Shown here piece by piece: positions 1-6,127 of a stretch of DNA of 6,610 nucleotides. A model generated the notes under the pieces. It did not search any database, had not been told where the DNA came from, and was given only the letters and a program-made list of their open reading frames with translations. A program made the translations under genes and the position numbers. The stretch's first letter is position 1, and each line of letters begins with the position of its first letter. The stretch spans positions 1 to 6,610 of the forward strand of contig CAMLCW010000286.1 of NCBI GenBank assembly GCA_946478645.1. Reading direction: 5' to 3'. The stretch is from an uncultured Variovorax sp. (GTDB lineage Bacteria > Pseudomonadota > Gammaproteobacteria > Burkholderiales > Burkholderiaceae).

Positions 1-1
1 C

Positions 2-58
2 CGCAGGCCGGGGGACATTCGCGGAGGGGAGCCCACCGTCGGCGGGATCGCGCCCTGA
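2..58 (+). CDS. possible C-terminal tail of a plus-strand gene, cut by the left window edge
   Basis: Reading plus-strand frame 2 from the window edge gives an open stretch of 18 codons ending in residues GGEPTVGGIAP and a TGA at 56-58. It would converge on the Bug-type gene that ends at 86, leaving a 27-base gap. The tail has ordinary composition and I cannot assign it to a family. Weak support comes from the 12-bp tandem duplication directly after it, which copies the last three codons plus stop in the same frame and would therefore be harmless to a real gene. The other two plus frames are also open across this short stretch, so the call may be wrong and the region may be plain intergenic DNA. 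Confidence 0.25.
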   Translation, partial: RRPGDIRGGEPTVGGIAP

Positions 59-70
59 ATCGCGCCCTGA
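47..70. repeat. 12-bp perfect tandem direct repeat, two copies
   Basis: ATCGCGCCCTGA occurs at 47-58 and is repeated exactly at 59-70. In the frame of the possible plus-strand gene tail, each copy reads Ile-Ala-Pro-stop, so the second copy provides a second in-frame stop. It looks like a local slippage duplication at the 3' end of a gene. Confidence 0.85.
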
Positions 71-85
71 ACGACAGCGGTCAAA

Positions 86-1075
86 TCAATCCAGCTGCGC
101 CCCCGACTGCTTCACCACACCCTTCCACTTCACCGACTCGCTCGCGATAAAGCGCGCCAGCTGCTGCGGCGAGGTGTCGGGCGCCGGCTCGAGCCCTTGC
201 GCCGCGAACATCTGCTTGACCTTGGGCGAGGCCAGCACTTCGGCGAACGCCTGGTTGAGCTTGGTGACGCGGTCGGCGGGCGTGCCGGCCGGCGCGACGA
301 TGCCGAAGAACACGCTCACGTCGTAGCCCTTGTAGCCCTGCTCGGCGATCGTCGGCACGTCGGGCAGCGCCTGCGACCGCGCCGCGGTGGCCACGCCGAG
401 CGCGCGCAGCTTGCCGGTCTTCACGTACGGGAGCGCGGTGAGGATGTCGGTGAAGGTCATCTGCACCTGGCCGCCGAGCAGGTCGTTGAGCGCGGGGCCG
501 GTGCCCTTGTACGGCACGTGCAGCAGGTCGGTGCCTGCCACCGAGTTGAACAGCACGCCCGCCAGGTGCGACGACGCACCGTTGCCCGACGACGCATAGC
601 TGAGCTTGGCCGGATTGGCCTTGGCATAGGCCACGAGTTCCTGCACGTTCTTCGCGGGCACGGACGGATGCACCACCAGGATGTTCGGCAGGTGGCCGAC
701 CTGGATCACCGGCGCGAAGCTCTTGATCGGGTCGTAGCTGATCTTGCGGTACAGGCTCGAATTGATCGCGAGCGGGCCCGAGGTGCCGAACAGCAGCGTC
801 TGGCCATCGGCCTCGGCACGCGCCACGTAATCGGCGCCGATGTTGCCGCCCGCGCCGGCGCGGTTCTCCACGATCATCGGCTGGCCCAGGCGGTCCTTCA
901 TCTCGGCCGCGAGCGTGCGTGCCATCGCATCGGTCGGGCCGCCGGGCGGGAACGGCACGACCAGCATCACCGGCTTCGACGGGAACGCATCGCCGGGCTG
1001 GGCAGAGGCGGGGGTGGCGGCCAGCAGCAGCGTGCAGGCGGCGGCGGAGAAAAGAAGCGGAAAGAAGGGGCGCAA
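86..1075 (-). CDS. Bug/TctC-family tripartite tricarboxylate transporter periplasmic substrate-binding protein
   Basis: Encodes 329 residues, the usual length for the Bug (Bordetella uptake gene) family of periplasmic solute receptors. Residues 1-25 form a signal peptide: a hydrophobic core rich in Ala and Leu, then a TPASA|Q cleavage site. Family signatures follow in order: VPFPPGGPTD at 40-49, NRAGAGGNIGADYV at 71-84, HVPYKGTGPALNDLLGGQV at 187-205, LRALGVAT at 223-230 and PDVPTIAEQG at 239-248. Such proteins fold as two lobes and bind carboxylates or other small organic acids outside the inner membrane. The ligand cannot be read from the sequence. The start is TTG at 1073-1075, because AGGAGA lies 5 bases upstream and the signal peptide begins right there; the reading frame stays open further upstream but overlaps the preceding gene. 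It follows the acyl-CoA dehydrogenase gene by 40 bases, so the two are probably co-transcribed. No membrane subunits (TctA/TctB) are in the window, which is normal for the many orphan Bug receptors in Burkholderiales. Confidence 0.95.
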   Translation of the reverse strand: MRPFFPLLFSAAACTLLLAATPASAQPGDAFPSKPVMLVVPFPPGGPTDAMARTLAAEMKDRLGQPMIVENRAGAGGNIGADYVARAEADGQTLLFGTSGPLAINSSLYRKISYDPIKSFAPVIQVGHLPNILVVHPSVPAKNVQELVAYAKANPAKLSYASSGNGASSHLAGVLFNSVAGTDLLHVPYKGTGPALNDLLGGQVQMTFTDILTALPYVKTGKLRALGVATAARSQALPDVPTIAEQGYKGYDVSVFFGIVAPAGTPADRVTKLNQAFAEVLASPKVKQMFAAQGLEPAPDTSPQQLARFIASESVKWKGVVKQSGAQLD

Positions 1076-1080
1076 GGTGG

Positions 1081-1086
1081 TCTCCT
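1081..1086 (-). promoter_or_regulatory. ribosome binding site that fixes the TTG start of the Bug-family gene
   Basis: Read on the minus strand this is AGGAGA, followed by CCACC and then TTG. The 5-base spacing to TTG, the lack of any nearby ATG or GTG in frame, and the immediate start of a signal peptide all support the non-ATG start. Confidence 0.75.
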
Positions 1087-1115
1087 GGTTGGAAGTGTTC
1101 TGTCGCGTGCGTTGC

Positions 1116-2810
1116 TCAGGCGTTCCAGCCGGCCGGCAGTGCATCGGGCGCGAGCGGGTCGCGCGGCAGCACGCGGTGCCGCAGCGCCAGCTGCGCCCAG
1201 CGCAGGCGGTCGGCCGAGCCGGTGCGCGCGGCCTCCCAGGCCATCGCGGTGGCGCTGGTGCAGTGATAGAGCGCCGAGGCGGCCTGACGCGCCAGCGCCT
1301 CGCCGCCTTCGGTCGCGGCCGTCTCGGCGAGTGCGGCGGCGCGTGCGAGCGCATCGCGCAGCGCCTCGGCGAAGGCGGGTGCCAGCGCCGCATCGGCGAG
1401 CAGCGACTCGCAGTGCGCGCGCAGCACCGGCAGCGAGCCTTCACGCTTGACGGCGCGAACCACGTCGAGCGCCACGATGTTGCTCGTGCCTTCCCAGATC
1501 GAGCCGAGGTGCGCATCGCGCACCAGCCGCGCGTCGCTCCATTCCTCGATGTAGCCGCAGCCGCCGCGCACTTCCATCGCATCGCCCGTGACCTTGCGCG
1601 CATCGCGGCAGGCGCGGAACTTGATGAGCGGCGTGAGGATGCGCAGCAGCGCGTAGGCACCGGCCTCGCCCGCGTCGGAGCGCGCGAGCGCCTGCGCGGT
1701 CTGGCACACCATGGTGCGCGCCTGTTCGGCCGGCACGCGCAGCTTGTCGAGCTGGCGCTGCATCAGCGGCATCTGCGCGAGCGTGCGGCCGAAGGCGCGG
1801 CGCTCGCTGGCGATGTACTCGGCCTCGGCCACCGCGCGGCGCATCAGGCCCGCGGCGCGCACGCCGTTCGACAGCCGCGAGTTGTTGACCATGTCGGCCA
1901 TCTGCACGAAGCCGCGGCCTTCCTCGCCCACCAGGTACGCGACCGCGCCTTCGAGCCGGATCTCGCCGCTGGCCATCGAGCGCGTGCCGAGCTTGTCCTT
2001 CAGGCGGATGATCCGGTAGTGGTTGAGGCGGCCGTCGTCGAGCCGGCGCGGCAAGAGGAACAGCGACACGCCCTTCATGCCGGGCACGCCGTCCTCGGCG
2101 CGCGCGAGCACCATCGCGAAGTCGGCGTCGGGGTTGGAGCAGAACCACTTGTCGCCCGCGAGGCGCCAGCTGCCGTCCGCGGCGCGGCGCGCGGTGGTGG
2201 CGGTGGCCGCGATGTCGGAGCCCGCGGCCTGCTCGGTCATGAACATCGCGCCCTGCGCGAGTTCGTCGAAGTCGAGGGAGGTGAGGCGCGGCAGGTACTT
2301 CGCGACCAGCCCGGGCTCGCCGAACTTCTTCAGCGTGCGCGTGAGCGAATCGGTCATCGAGACCGGGCAGCAGAGGCCGAACTCGGCCTGCACGAACAGG
2401 TAGGTCAGCGCGTACTTGACGAGCGGCGGCATCTTGCCTTTCCAGCCCAGCGTGTCGTCGCGGTGCGAGAGCGCGGCCAGGCCGAATTCGCTGAGCGCGA
2501 GGCGCTCCATCTCGACGTAGGCCGGGTGCTTGACGATGGCCTGCTCGTCGAGCCCGGTGCGCGTGCGCTGCTTCAACGTGGGCGGGTTGCGGTCGGCGGT
2601 GCCTGCGAGCTCGTCGAGCAGGCCGCCCGCCAGGCCGCCCAGGCGCTCGAGATGCGGACGCAGGTGCGCGAGCAGGTCGGGCGGCAGGTAGAGCGCGAGC
2701 AGCGCATGCAGCTCGGTGTCGGTGCTGAAGAGGTTCTGGCCGTGGCGGTCGGGAATGGGATGGTCGTGCGCGGGGGCAATGGCGGCGGCGGCAGCAGCGG
2801 TGTCGGGCAT
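1116..2810 (-). CDS. AidB-like acyl-CoA dehydrogenase family flavoprotein
   Basis: Encodes 564 residues, far longer than the ~380 of classical acyl-CoA dehydrogenases and close to the ~540 of E. coli AidB. Order of parts: an Ala-rich N-terminus (5-11); an AidB-type N-terminal region with the conserved NPPTL at 75-79; the flavin and substrate core with CPVSMTDS (148-155), MTEQAAGSD (191-199) and GDKWFCS (219-225); KDKLGTRSMASGE (271-283); the C-terminal helical domain with RRAFGRTLAQMPLMQ (337-351), GGCGYIEEW (416-424) and SIWEGTSNI (437-445). E440 sits where the catalytic base of medium-chain acyl-CoA dehydrogenases lies. An extra ~110-residue helical tail follows, as in AidB. The family fold predicts FAD-dependent acyl-CoA alpha,beta-oxidation in the cytoplasm. 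AidB itself has been linked to alkylation damage and binds DNA, so a catabolic role is inferred from context (Bug receptor, LysR control), not proven. The ATG at 2810 has AGGAGA 8 bases upstream. Confidence 0.93.
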   Translation of the reverse strand: MPDTAAAAAAIAPAHDHPIPDRHGQNLFSTDTELHALLALYLPPDLLAHLRPHLERLGGLAGGLLDELAGTADRNPPTLKQRTRTGLDEQAIVKHPAYVEMERLALSEFGLAALSHRDDTLGWKGKMPPLVKYALTYLFVQAEFGLCCPVSMTDSLTRTLKKFGEPGLVAKYLPRLTSLDFDELAQGAMFMTEQAAGSDIAATATTARRAADGSWRLAGDKWFCSNPDADFAMVLARAEDGVPGMKGVSLFLLPRRLDDGRLNHYRIIRLKDKLGTRSMASGEIRLEGAVAYLVGEEGRGFVQMADMVNNSRLSNGVRAAGLMRRAVAEAEYIASERRAFGRTLAQMPLMQRQLDKLRVPAEQARTMVCQTAQALARSDAGEAGAYALLRILTPLIKFRACRDARKVTGDAMEVRGGCGYIEEWSDARLVRDAHLGSIWEGTSNIVALDVVRAVKREGSLPVLRAHCESLLADAALAPAFAEALRDALARAAALAETAATEGGEALARQAASALYHCTSATAMAWEAARTGSADRLRWAQLALRHRVLPRDPLAPDALPAGWNA

Positions 2811-2818
2811 CGGATTCG

Positions 2819-2824
2819 TCTCCT
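2819..2824 (-). promoter_or_regulatory. ribosome binding site of the acyl-CoA dehydrogenase gene
   Basis: Read on the minus strand this is AGGAGA, 8 bases before the ATG at 2808-2810. It supports that ATG as the start and has the same core as the site in front of the downstream Bug-family gene. Confidence 0.75.
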
Positions 2825-2840
2825 GGTTTTCGCCGCATTG

Positions 2841-2869
2841 TTGGCGCCTGAACGATCCGTGTCTAATAT
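2841..2869 (+). promoter_or_regulatory. candidate sigma70-type promoter of the lysR-type gene
   Basis: TTGGCG (2841-2846) and TAATAT (2864-2869) each match the -35 and -10 consensus at 4 of 6 positions and are separated by 17 bases. The local dip to AT-rich sequence in this very GC-rich window supports a promoter. Transcription would start near 2876, leaving a leader of about 28 bases before the ATG at 2904. The inverted repeat at 2868-2888 overlaps the predicted start point, as expected for an autorepressing LysR regulator. No equally convincing minus-strand promoter for the divergent operon was found, although it must lie in the same 93 bases if the two are controlled together. Confidence 0.45.
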
Positions 2870-2888
2870 CGAATTGGTCTTGTTCGAT
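2868..2888. promoter_or_regulatory. candidate LysR-type operator: ATCGAA-N9-TTCGAT inverted repeat
   Basis: ATCGAA (2868-2873) and TTCGAT (2883-2888) are exact inverted repeats with 9 bases between them. A further TTCGAT overlaps the right arm at 2888-2893. T-N11-A patterns typical of LysR-family sites occur at 2860-2872, 2875-2887 and 2880-2892. The first two also share the form TG-N7-TCGA and are offset by 15 bases. The position between the divergent acyl-CoA dehydrogenase and LysR genes is the classic place for such an operator. The symmetry is seen directly; binding by the adjacent regulator is inferred. Confidence 0.5.
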
Positions 2889-2903
2889 TCGATCTGCCTA
2901 TTC

Positions 2904-3794
2904 ATGGAACTCCGCCACCTGCGCTACTTTTCCGTGCTCGCCGAAGAGCTGCACTTCGGGCGCGCCGCGCGCCGGCTCGCGATCTCGCAGCCGCCGCTGT
3001 CGGTGGCGATCCGCCAGCTCGAGGCCTCGGTGGGCGCGCGGCTGTTCGAGCGCAACAGCAAGGAGGTGCGCCTGACGCCCGCGGGCGATGCGCTGCGGGC
3101 GTCGGCGCGGCGGCTGCTGCGCCAGGCCGACGAGGCCGCGCTCGAGGCGCGCGACGTGGCGGCGGGTTCGGCGGGGCGGCTGCGCATCGGCTTCGTCGGC
3201 GCCATGCTCTACCGCGGCCTGCCGCAGGCGCTGCGCGCGTTCCAGGCGCGGCATCCGGCGGTGCGCATCACGCTGGCGGAGCTCAATTCGGGCCTGCAGA
3301 TCTCGGAGCTGCTGCATGACCGGCTCGACCTCGGCTTCGTCCACACCAGCCGCATGCCGCCCGAGTTGCAGCACCGGCTGCTGCTCGCGGAGCCTTTCGT
3401 CTGCTGCCTGCCGTCGGGCCATGCGCTCGCGCGCAGGCGCGTGCTCGCGCCGGCCGAGCTGCGCGACCAGCCCTTCGTGCTGTTCTCGCGCGAGGTCTCG
3501 CCCGACTACCACGAGCGCATCCTGTCGATCTGCGCCGAGGCCGGCTTCCAGCCCGAGGTGCGGCACGAGGTGCGCCACTGGCTCGCGGTGGTGTCGCTGG
3601 TGTCGCAGGGCCTGGGCGTGGCGCTGGTGCCGCAGGCGATGCGGCATTCGGCATTGCGCGGCGCGGTGTTCCGCCCGCTCGACCGCGCGGTCGCGCAGTC
3701 GGAGGCCTATGGCGTGTGGCGCAGCGGGCCGGTCAACCTGCTGGCCGAGCGGCTGCTGGAGGGGGTGGCGGATGCCGTGGCGGGTCAGGCGTAG
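2904..3794 (+). CDS. LysR-family transcriptional regulator
   Basis: Encodes 296 residues, the standard length for LysR-type regulators. The winged helix-turn-helix occupies residues 1-60: MELRHLRYFSVLAEELHFGRAA leads in, LAISQPPLSVAIRQLEASVGARLFER covers the recognition helix and wing, and VRLTPAGDAL follows. A linker helix (about 61-90) leads to the periplasmic-binding-protein-like effector domain (about 91-290), which begins GRLRIGFVGAMLYRGLP and contains the family-typical VSLVSQGLGVALVPQAM near 230-246. The ATG at 2904 is the canonical LysR start; the frame is open upstream, but that part is antisense to the acyl-CoA dehydrogenase gene and the promoter region. There is no clear Shine-Dalgarno sequence. 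It is divergent from the acd-bug unit across 93 bases, so control of that unit plus autorepression is the natural prediction. The effector is unknown. Its stop region overlaps that of the convergent srkA-like gene. Confidence 0.96.
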   Translation: MELRHLRYFSVLAEELHFGRAARRLAISQPPLSVAIRQLEASVGARLFERNSKEVRLTPAGDALRASARRLLRQADEAALEARDVAAGSAGRLRIGFVGAMLYRGLPQALRAFQARHPAVRITLAELNSGLQISELLHDRLDLGFVHTSRMPPELQHRLLLAEPFVCCLPSGHALARRRVLAPAELRDQPFVLFSREVSPDYHERILSICAEAGFQPEVRHEVRHWLAVVSLVSQGLGVALVPQAMRHSALRGAVFRPLDRAVAQSEAYGVWRSGPVNLLAERLLEGVADAVAGQA

Positions 3795-4834
3795 AGAGGG
3801 TCTTCGGCCATCTGCTCGCACTGTTCTTGAAGCACGAGGATCTGGTCCTTCCAGTAGTCGCTCGAGCCGAACCACGGAAAGTTGATCGGGAAGATCGGGT
3901 CTTCCCAGCGGCGCGCGAGCCAGGCGCTGTAGTGGATGAGCCGCAGCGTGCGCAACGGCTCGATGCACGCGAGTTCGCGGCGGTCGAACTCGCGGAACTG
4001 CTCGTAGCCGTCGAGCAGGCCCGACAGCTGCGCCGTGCGCTGCGCACGGTCGCCCGACAGCAGCATCCACAGGTCCTGCACGGCATAGCCGGTGCGCGCG
4101 TCGTCGAGGTCGACGAAGTGCGGCCCGCCGCCCGGCCGGTCGGTCGGCGTCCAGAGGATGTTGCCGGGGTGCACGTCGCCATGCAGCCGCAGCCTGCGCG
4201 GCTGGAAGCCGTCTGCCCCCGCGCCGCCCGTGCCGAGCGGCGTGGCCGCGATCATGTCGAGCGCCTCGTTGCAGGCCTTTTCCCAGTCGCGCTGCACGTC
4301 GAGCGGAATCTTGTCGTGGCCGAGCAGCCAGTCGCGCGAATCGGTGCCGAAGGTCTTCAGGTCGAGCGGCGGCCGTGCCGTGAAGGGCGTGGCGCTGCCC
4401 ACGGTGTGGATGCGCGCGAGAAAGCGCCCGACCCATTCGAGCACCTCGAAGTCGTCGAGCTCGGGCGCACGGCCGCCGCGGTAGGGGCTCACGCTGAAGG
4501 CGAAGCCGCCGTGGCGGTGCAGCGTGGCGCCGCCGAAGGCCAGCGGCGGTACCGCGGGCACCTCGGCCGCGGCGAGTTCGAGCGAGAAGGCGTGCTCTTC
4601 GAGGATCTCGGCCTCGCTCCAGCGCTCGGGGCGGTAAAACTTGACCACCACGGCCGGATGCGCACTCGGCTGCTCCAGGTACACCTGGTAGACCCGGTTC
4701 TCGTAGGAGTTCAGGCTGGTCAGCCGACCGTCGCCGTGCAGGCCCAGGGTGGCCAGCGCGTCGAGCACCACGTCGGGCGTGAGGTGCTCATAGGGATGGG
4801 TGTTGGCGGGCGCGTCGGGAGAAGAAGGGGTCAT
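3785..4834 (-). CDS. srkA: SrkA/RdoA/YihE-type stress response serine/threonine protein kinase
   Basis: Encodes 349 residues (E. coli SrkA is 328) and carries the conserved features of this aminoglycoside-phosphotransferase-like kinase fold. LNSYENRVYQ (41-50) is the nucleotide-binding region. VVVKFYRPERWS (62-73) holds the likely ATP-contacting lysine K65, and ILEEH (77-81) follows. The catalytic loop is LRLHGDVHPGNILW (215-228), with D220 as catalytic base and N225. FVDLDDAR (240-247) is the metal-binding segment, followed by VQDLWMLLSGD (252-262) and the C-terminal IEPLR and WLARRW blocks. In E. coli the kinase counters reactive-oxygen-linked cell death under stress and is controlled by Cpx; it sits beside dsbA there. 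Here it lies 35 bases downstream of the DUF2855 gene on the same strand, so the two are probably one transcript. The ATG at 4834 has only a weak ribosome binding site, so translation may partly depend on the upstream gene. The 3' end overlaps lysR by 10 bases, tail to tail. Confidence 0.95.
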   Translation of the reverse strand: MTPSSPDAPANTHPYEHLTPDVVLDALATLGLHGDGRLTSLNSYENRVYQVYLEQPSAHPAVVVKFYRPERWSEAEILEEHAFSLELAAAEVPAVPPLAFGGATLHRHGGFAFSVSPYRGGRAPELDDFEVLEWVGRFLARIHTVGSATPFTARPPLDLKTFGTDSRDWLLGHDKIPLDVQRDWEKACNEALDMIAATPLGTGGAGADGFQPRRLRLHGDVHPGNILWTPTDRPGGGPHFVDLDDARTGYAVQDLWMLLSGDRAQRTAQLSGLLDGYEQFREFDRRELACIEPLRTLRLIHYSAWLARRWEDPIFPINFPWFGSSDYWKDQILVLQEQCEQMAEDPLYA

Positions 4835-4869
4835 GCGGCGATTGTCGCCATCCCGCGGGCGCGCGGCGC

Positions 4870-5991
4870 TCAGTGTCCGCCCGCAGCAGGCTCCCGCAGC
4901 GAAAGAATGTGCCCGGTGCGCGGATCGCCCTGGCCGGCCAGCACCTGCGCATAGGCCGCCTGCACGGCTTCGGCGCCGTCATGGTGCGACACGCGCAGCC
5001 ACGGATTCCGCGCATCGCCCACGGTGGCGATGAAGGCCTGCCAGGCGGCCACCAGGCGGCGGCCGAATTCGTCGGCGCCCCATTCGCCGGTGCGCTTCTT
5101 GATCTGCGCCGGCGCGAAGAACAGCGTGGCGCGCGGCCCCGGCAGGCTCTTGCCCGCACCCTTGGCCGCGAGCTGCTCGACGTGCGTGCCGCCGATCGAG
5201 CAGCTGTACTTCAGGTTCGCGAAGCGTTCGTGGATGGCGCTGCGCAGCGCGCCGTTGCCTGCGAAGTCGATGTAGACCGCGGGCGTGTCGGCCGCGAGGC
5301 GGTCGAGCGCGTCGTACGCGAGCACGCGGTGGTAGCAGCCCAGGCTTTCGCAGAAGGCCACGTTGCCCGGCGAGGTCAGGCCGATCACCTCGATGCCCTC
5401 GCGCTGGTGCAGCTGGAACGCGGTGCCATAGGCGGTCTTGCTCGACGCGCTCGACAGCAGCATCGCCCTGGCGCCGAAGAAGCCGTTGTCGGCCATGAAG
5501 TCGTCGATCAGCCACGAGGTGATGTAGAGCGGGCGCAGCAGCGCCTGGATGTCTTCGGTCTCGGCCGTATAGAGCGCATCGGCGCTGCAGCGGAAGTACT
5601 GGTTGTAGACCGCGGGCAGCGCGGCGCGGTGCGCGGTGCCATCGGTGAAGCGCTCGGCCGACAGGCGCTCGGGCCGCAACACCGCGCCCGTCGCCATCGG
5701 CCAGTAGCCGTAGAGCCGCTCGCCCACGGCCACGCCCGGGTGCAGCGACTGCACCACGCGCGCGAAGCCCCACACCGGAATGCAGCCCCAGGCGTCTTCG
5801 CCGGTCGGGAAGAACTGCCAGTAGTTCATCGCATCGCCGAAGGCGGCGTAGGTGATGTTGTTCGACGTGAGCGCGAACGCATCGATGAACACGCGCACCT
5901 CGCCGTCGGCGAGCGGCTGGTCGGTGGCGGTGTGCAGGCGCGTGGACGAGAGATCGTCCTTCTGGATCAGCAGGCTGGTGGTGGTGCTCAT
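4870..5991 (-). CDS. DUF2855 family protein (MDR-like, function unknown)
   Basis: Encodes 373 residues that I recognise as the DUF2855 family. The N-terminal part (about 1-150) resembles the GroES-like half of medium-chain dehydrogenase/reductase proteins: VFIDAFALTSNNITYAAFGD at 34-53 matches the usual pattern of an early conserved strand, then Asn and Gly positions. It is followed by AWGCIPVWGFARVVQS (67-82) and VGERLYGYWPM (89-99). The middle segment MLLSSASSKTAYGTAFQL (177-194) occupies the place of the nucleotide-binding start but lacks a clean GxGxxG motif. YIDFAGNGALR (240-250) follows. No zinc-ligand cluster is obvious. A redox or quinone-reductase-like role is an inference from fold resemblance only. 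The ATG at 5991 is preferred because GGAGA lies 8 bases upstream; a GTG at 6004-6006 is in frame but overlaps that site. The srkA-like gene follows after 35 bases. Confidence 0.88.
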   Translation of the reverse strand: MSTTTSLLIQKDDLSSTRLHTATDQPLADGEVRVFIDAFALTSNNITYAAFGDAMNYWQFFPTGEDAWGCIPVWGFARVVQSLHPGVAVGERLYGYWPMATGAVLRPERLSAERFTDGTAHRAALPAVYNQYFRCSADALYTAETEDIQALLRPLYITSWLIDDFMADNGFFGARAMLLSSASSKTAYGTAFQLHQREGIEVIGLTSPGNVAFCESLGCYHRVLAYDALDRLAADTPAVYIDFAGNGALRSAIHERFANLKYSCSIGGTHVEQLAAKGAGKSLPGPRATLFFAPAQIKKRTGEWGADEFGRRLVAAWQAFIATVGDARNPWLRVSHHDGAEAVQAAYAQVLAGQGDPRTGHILSLREPAAGGH

Positions 5992-6127
5992 GGTGTCTGT
6001 CTCCACACGAGGAAGAAAGAAGAAAAAAAGGGCGCGGGACCGGCGGCCACATTAGCCAAGCTGGATGAAATGCGCCATCGCGCCGCGGCCTGGCGCGTCG
6101 CGCGCGGGACATCGGCGCCGGAGCCCC
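5992..6127 (-). promoter_or_regulatory. leader and probable promoter region of the DUF2855-srkA unit
   Basis: The 136 bases between the ohr terminator and the DUF2855 start hold no credible gene. On the minus strand a TAATGT hexamer within GGCTAATGTGG (plus 6045-6055) is the best -10-like element, but no good -35 accompanies it. A pyrimidine-rich tract (purines on the plus strand, about 6009-6031, including a run of seven A at 6023-6029) lies just upstream of the ribosome binding site GGAGA (6000-6004 on the plus strand as TCTCC). The tract is not preceded by a strong hairpin, so I do not call it a terminator. The ohr terminator implies the DUF2855 gene needs its own promoter here. Confidence 0.4.

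Noticed and set aside
32..46. Possible terminator hairpin for the Bug gene (CCCACC-GTC-GGCGGG on the plus strand).
   Set aside because: The stem is only six pairs including one wobble, the loop is three bases, and no T-run follows on the minus strand.
1076..1660. Upstream extension of the Bug-family reading frame to 1660 on the minus strand.
   Set aside because: The extra part is Arg/Pro/Ser-rich shadow of the acyl-CoA dehydrogenase gene. The signal peptide and ribosome binding site place the start at the TTG at 1075.
840..2903. Plus-strand frame open for about 690 codons before the LysR start, making a 984-residue fusion with LysR.
   Set aside because: It is antisense to the well-supported acyl-CoA dehydrogenase and the signal-peptide end of the Bug gene. 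Its translation is a low-complexity Arg/Ala/Gly/His mix typical of high-GC shadow frames, and LysR homologues start at MELRHLRYF.
2898..4436. 512-codon minus-strand open frame across lysR and part of srkA.
   Set aside because: It is out of frame with both real genes and His/Arg/Ala-rich, as expected of a shadow frame.
3716..4954. 412-codon plus-strand open frame opposite srkA.
   Set aside because: It is a shadow of the srkA gene, with no recognisable domain and Arg/Ala/Val/Glu-biased composition.
5992..6006. GTG at 6004-6006 as the DUF2855 start, adding five residues.
   Set aside because: It overlaps the GGAGA ribosome binding site that is well spaced for the ATG at 5991.
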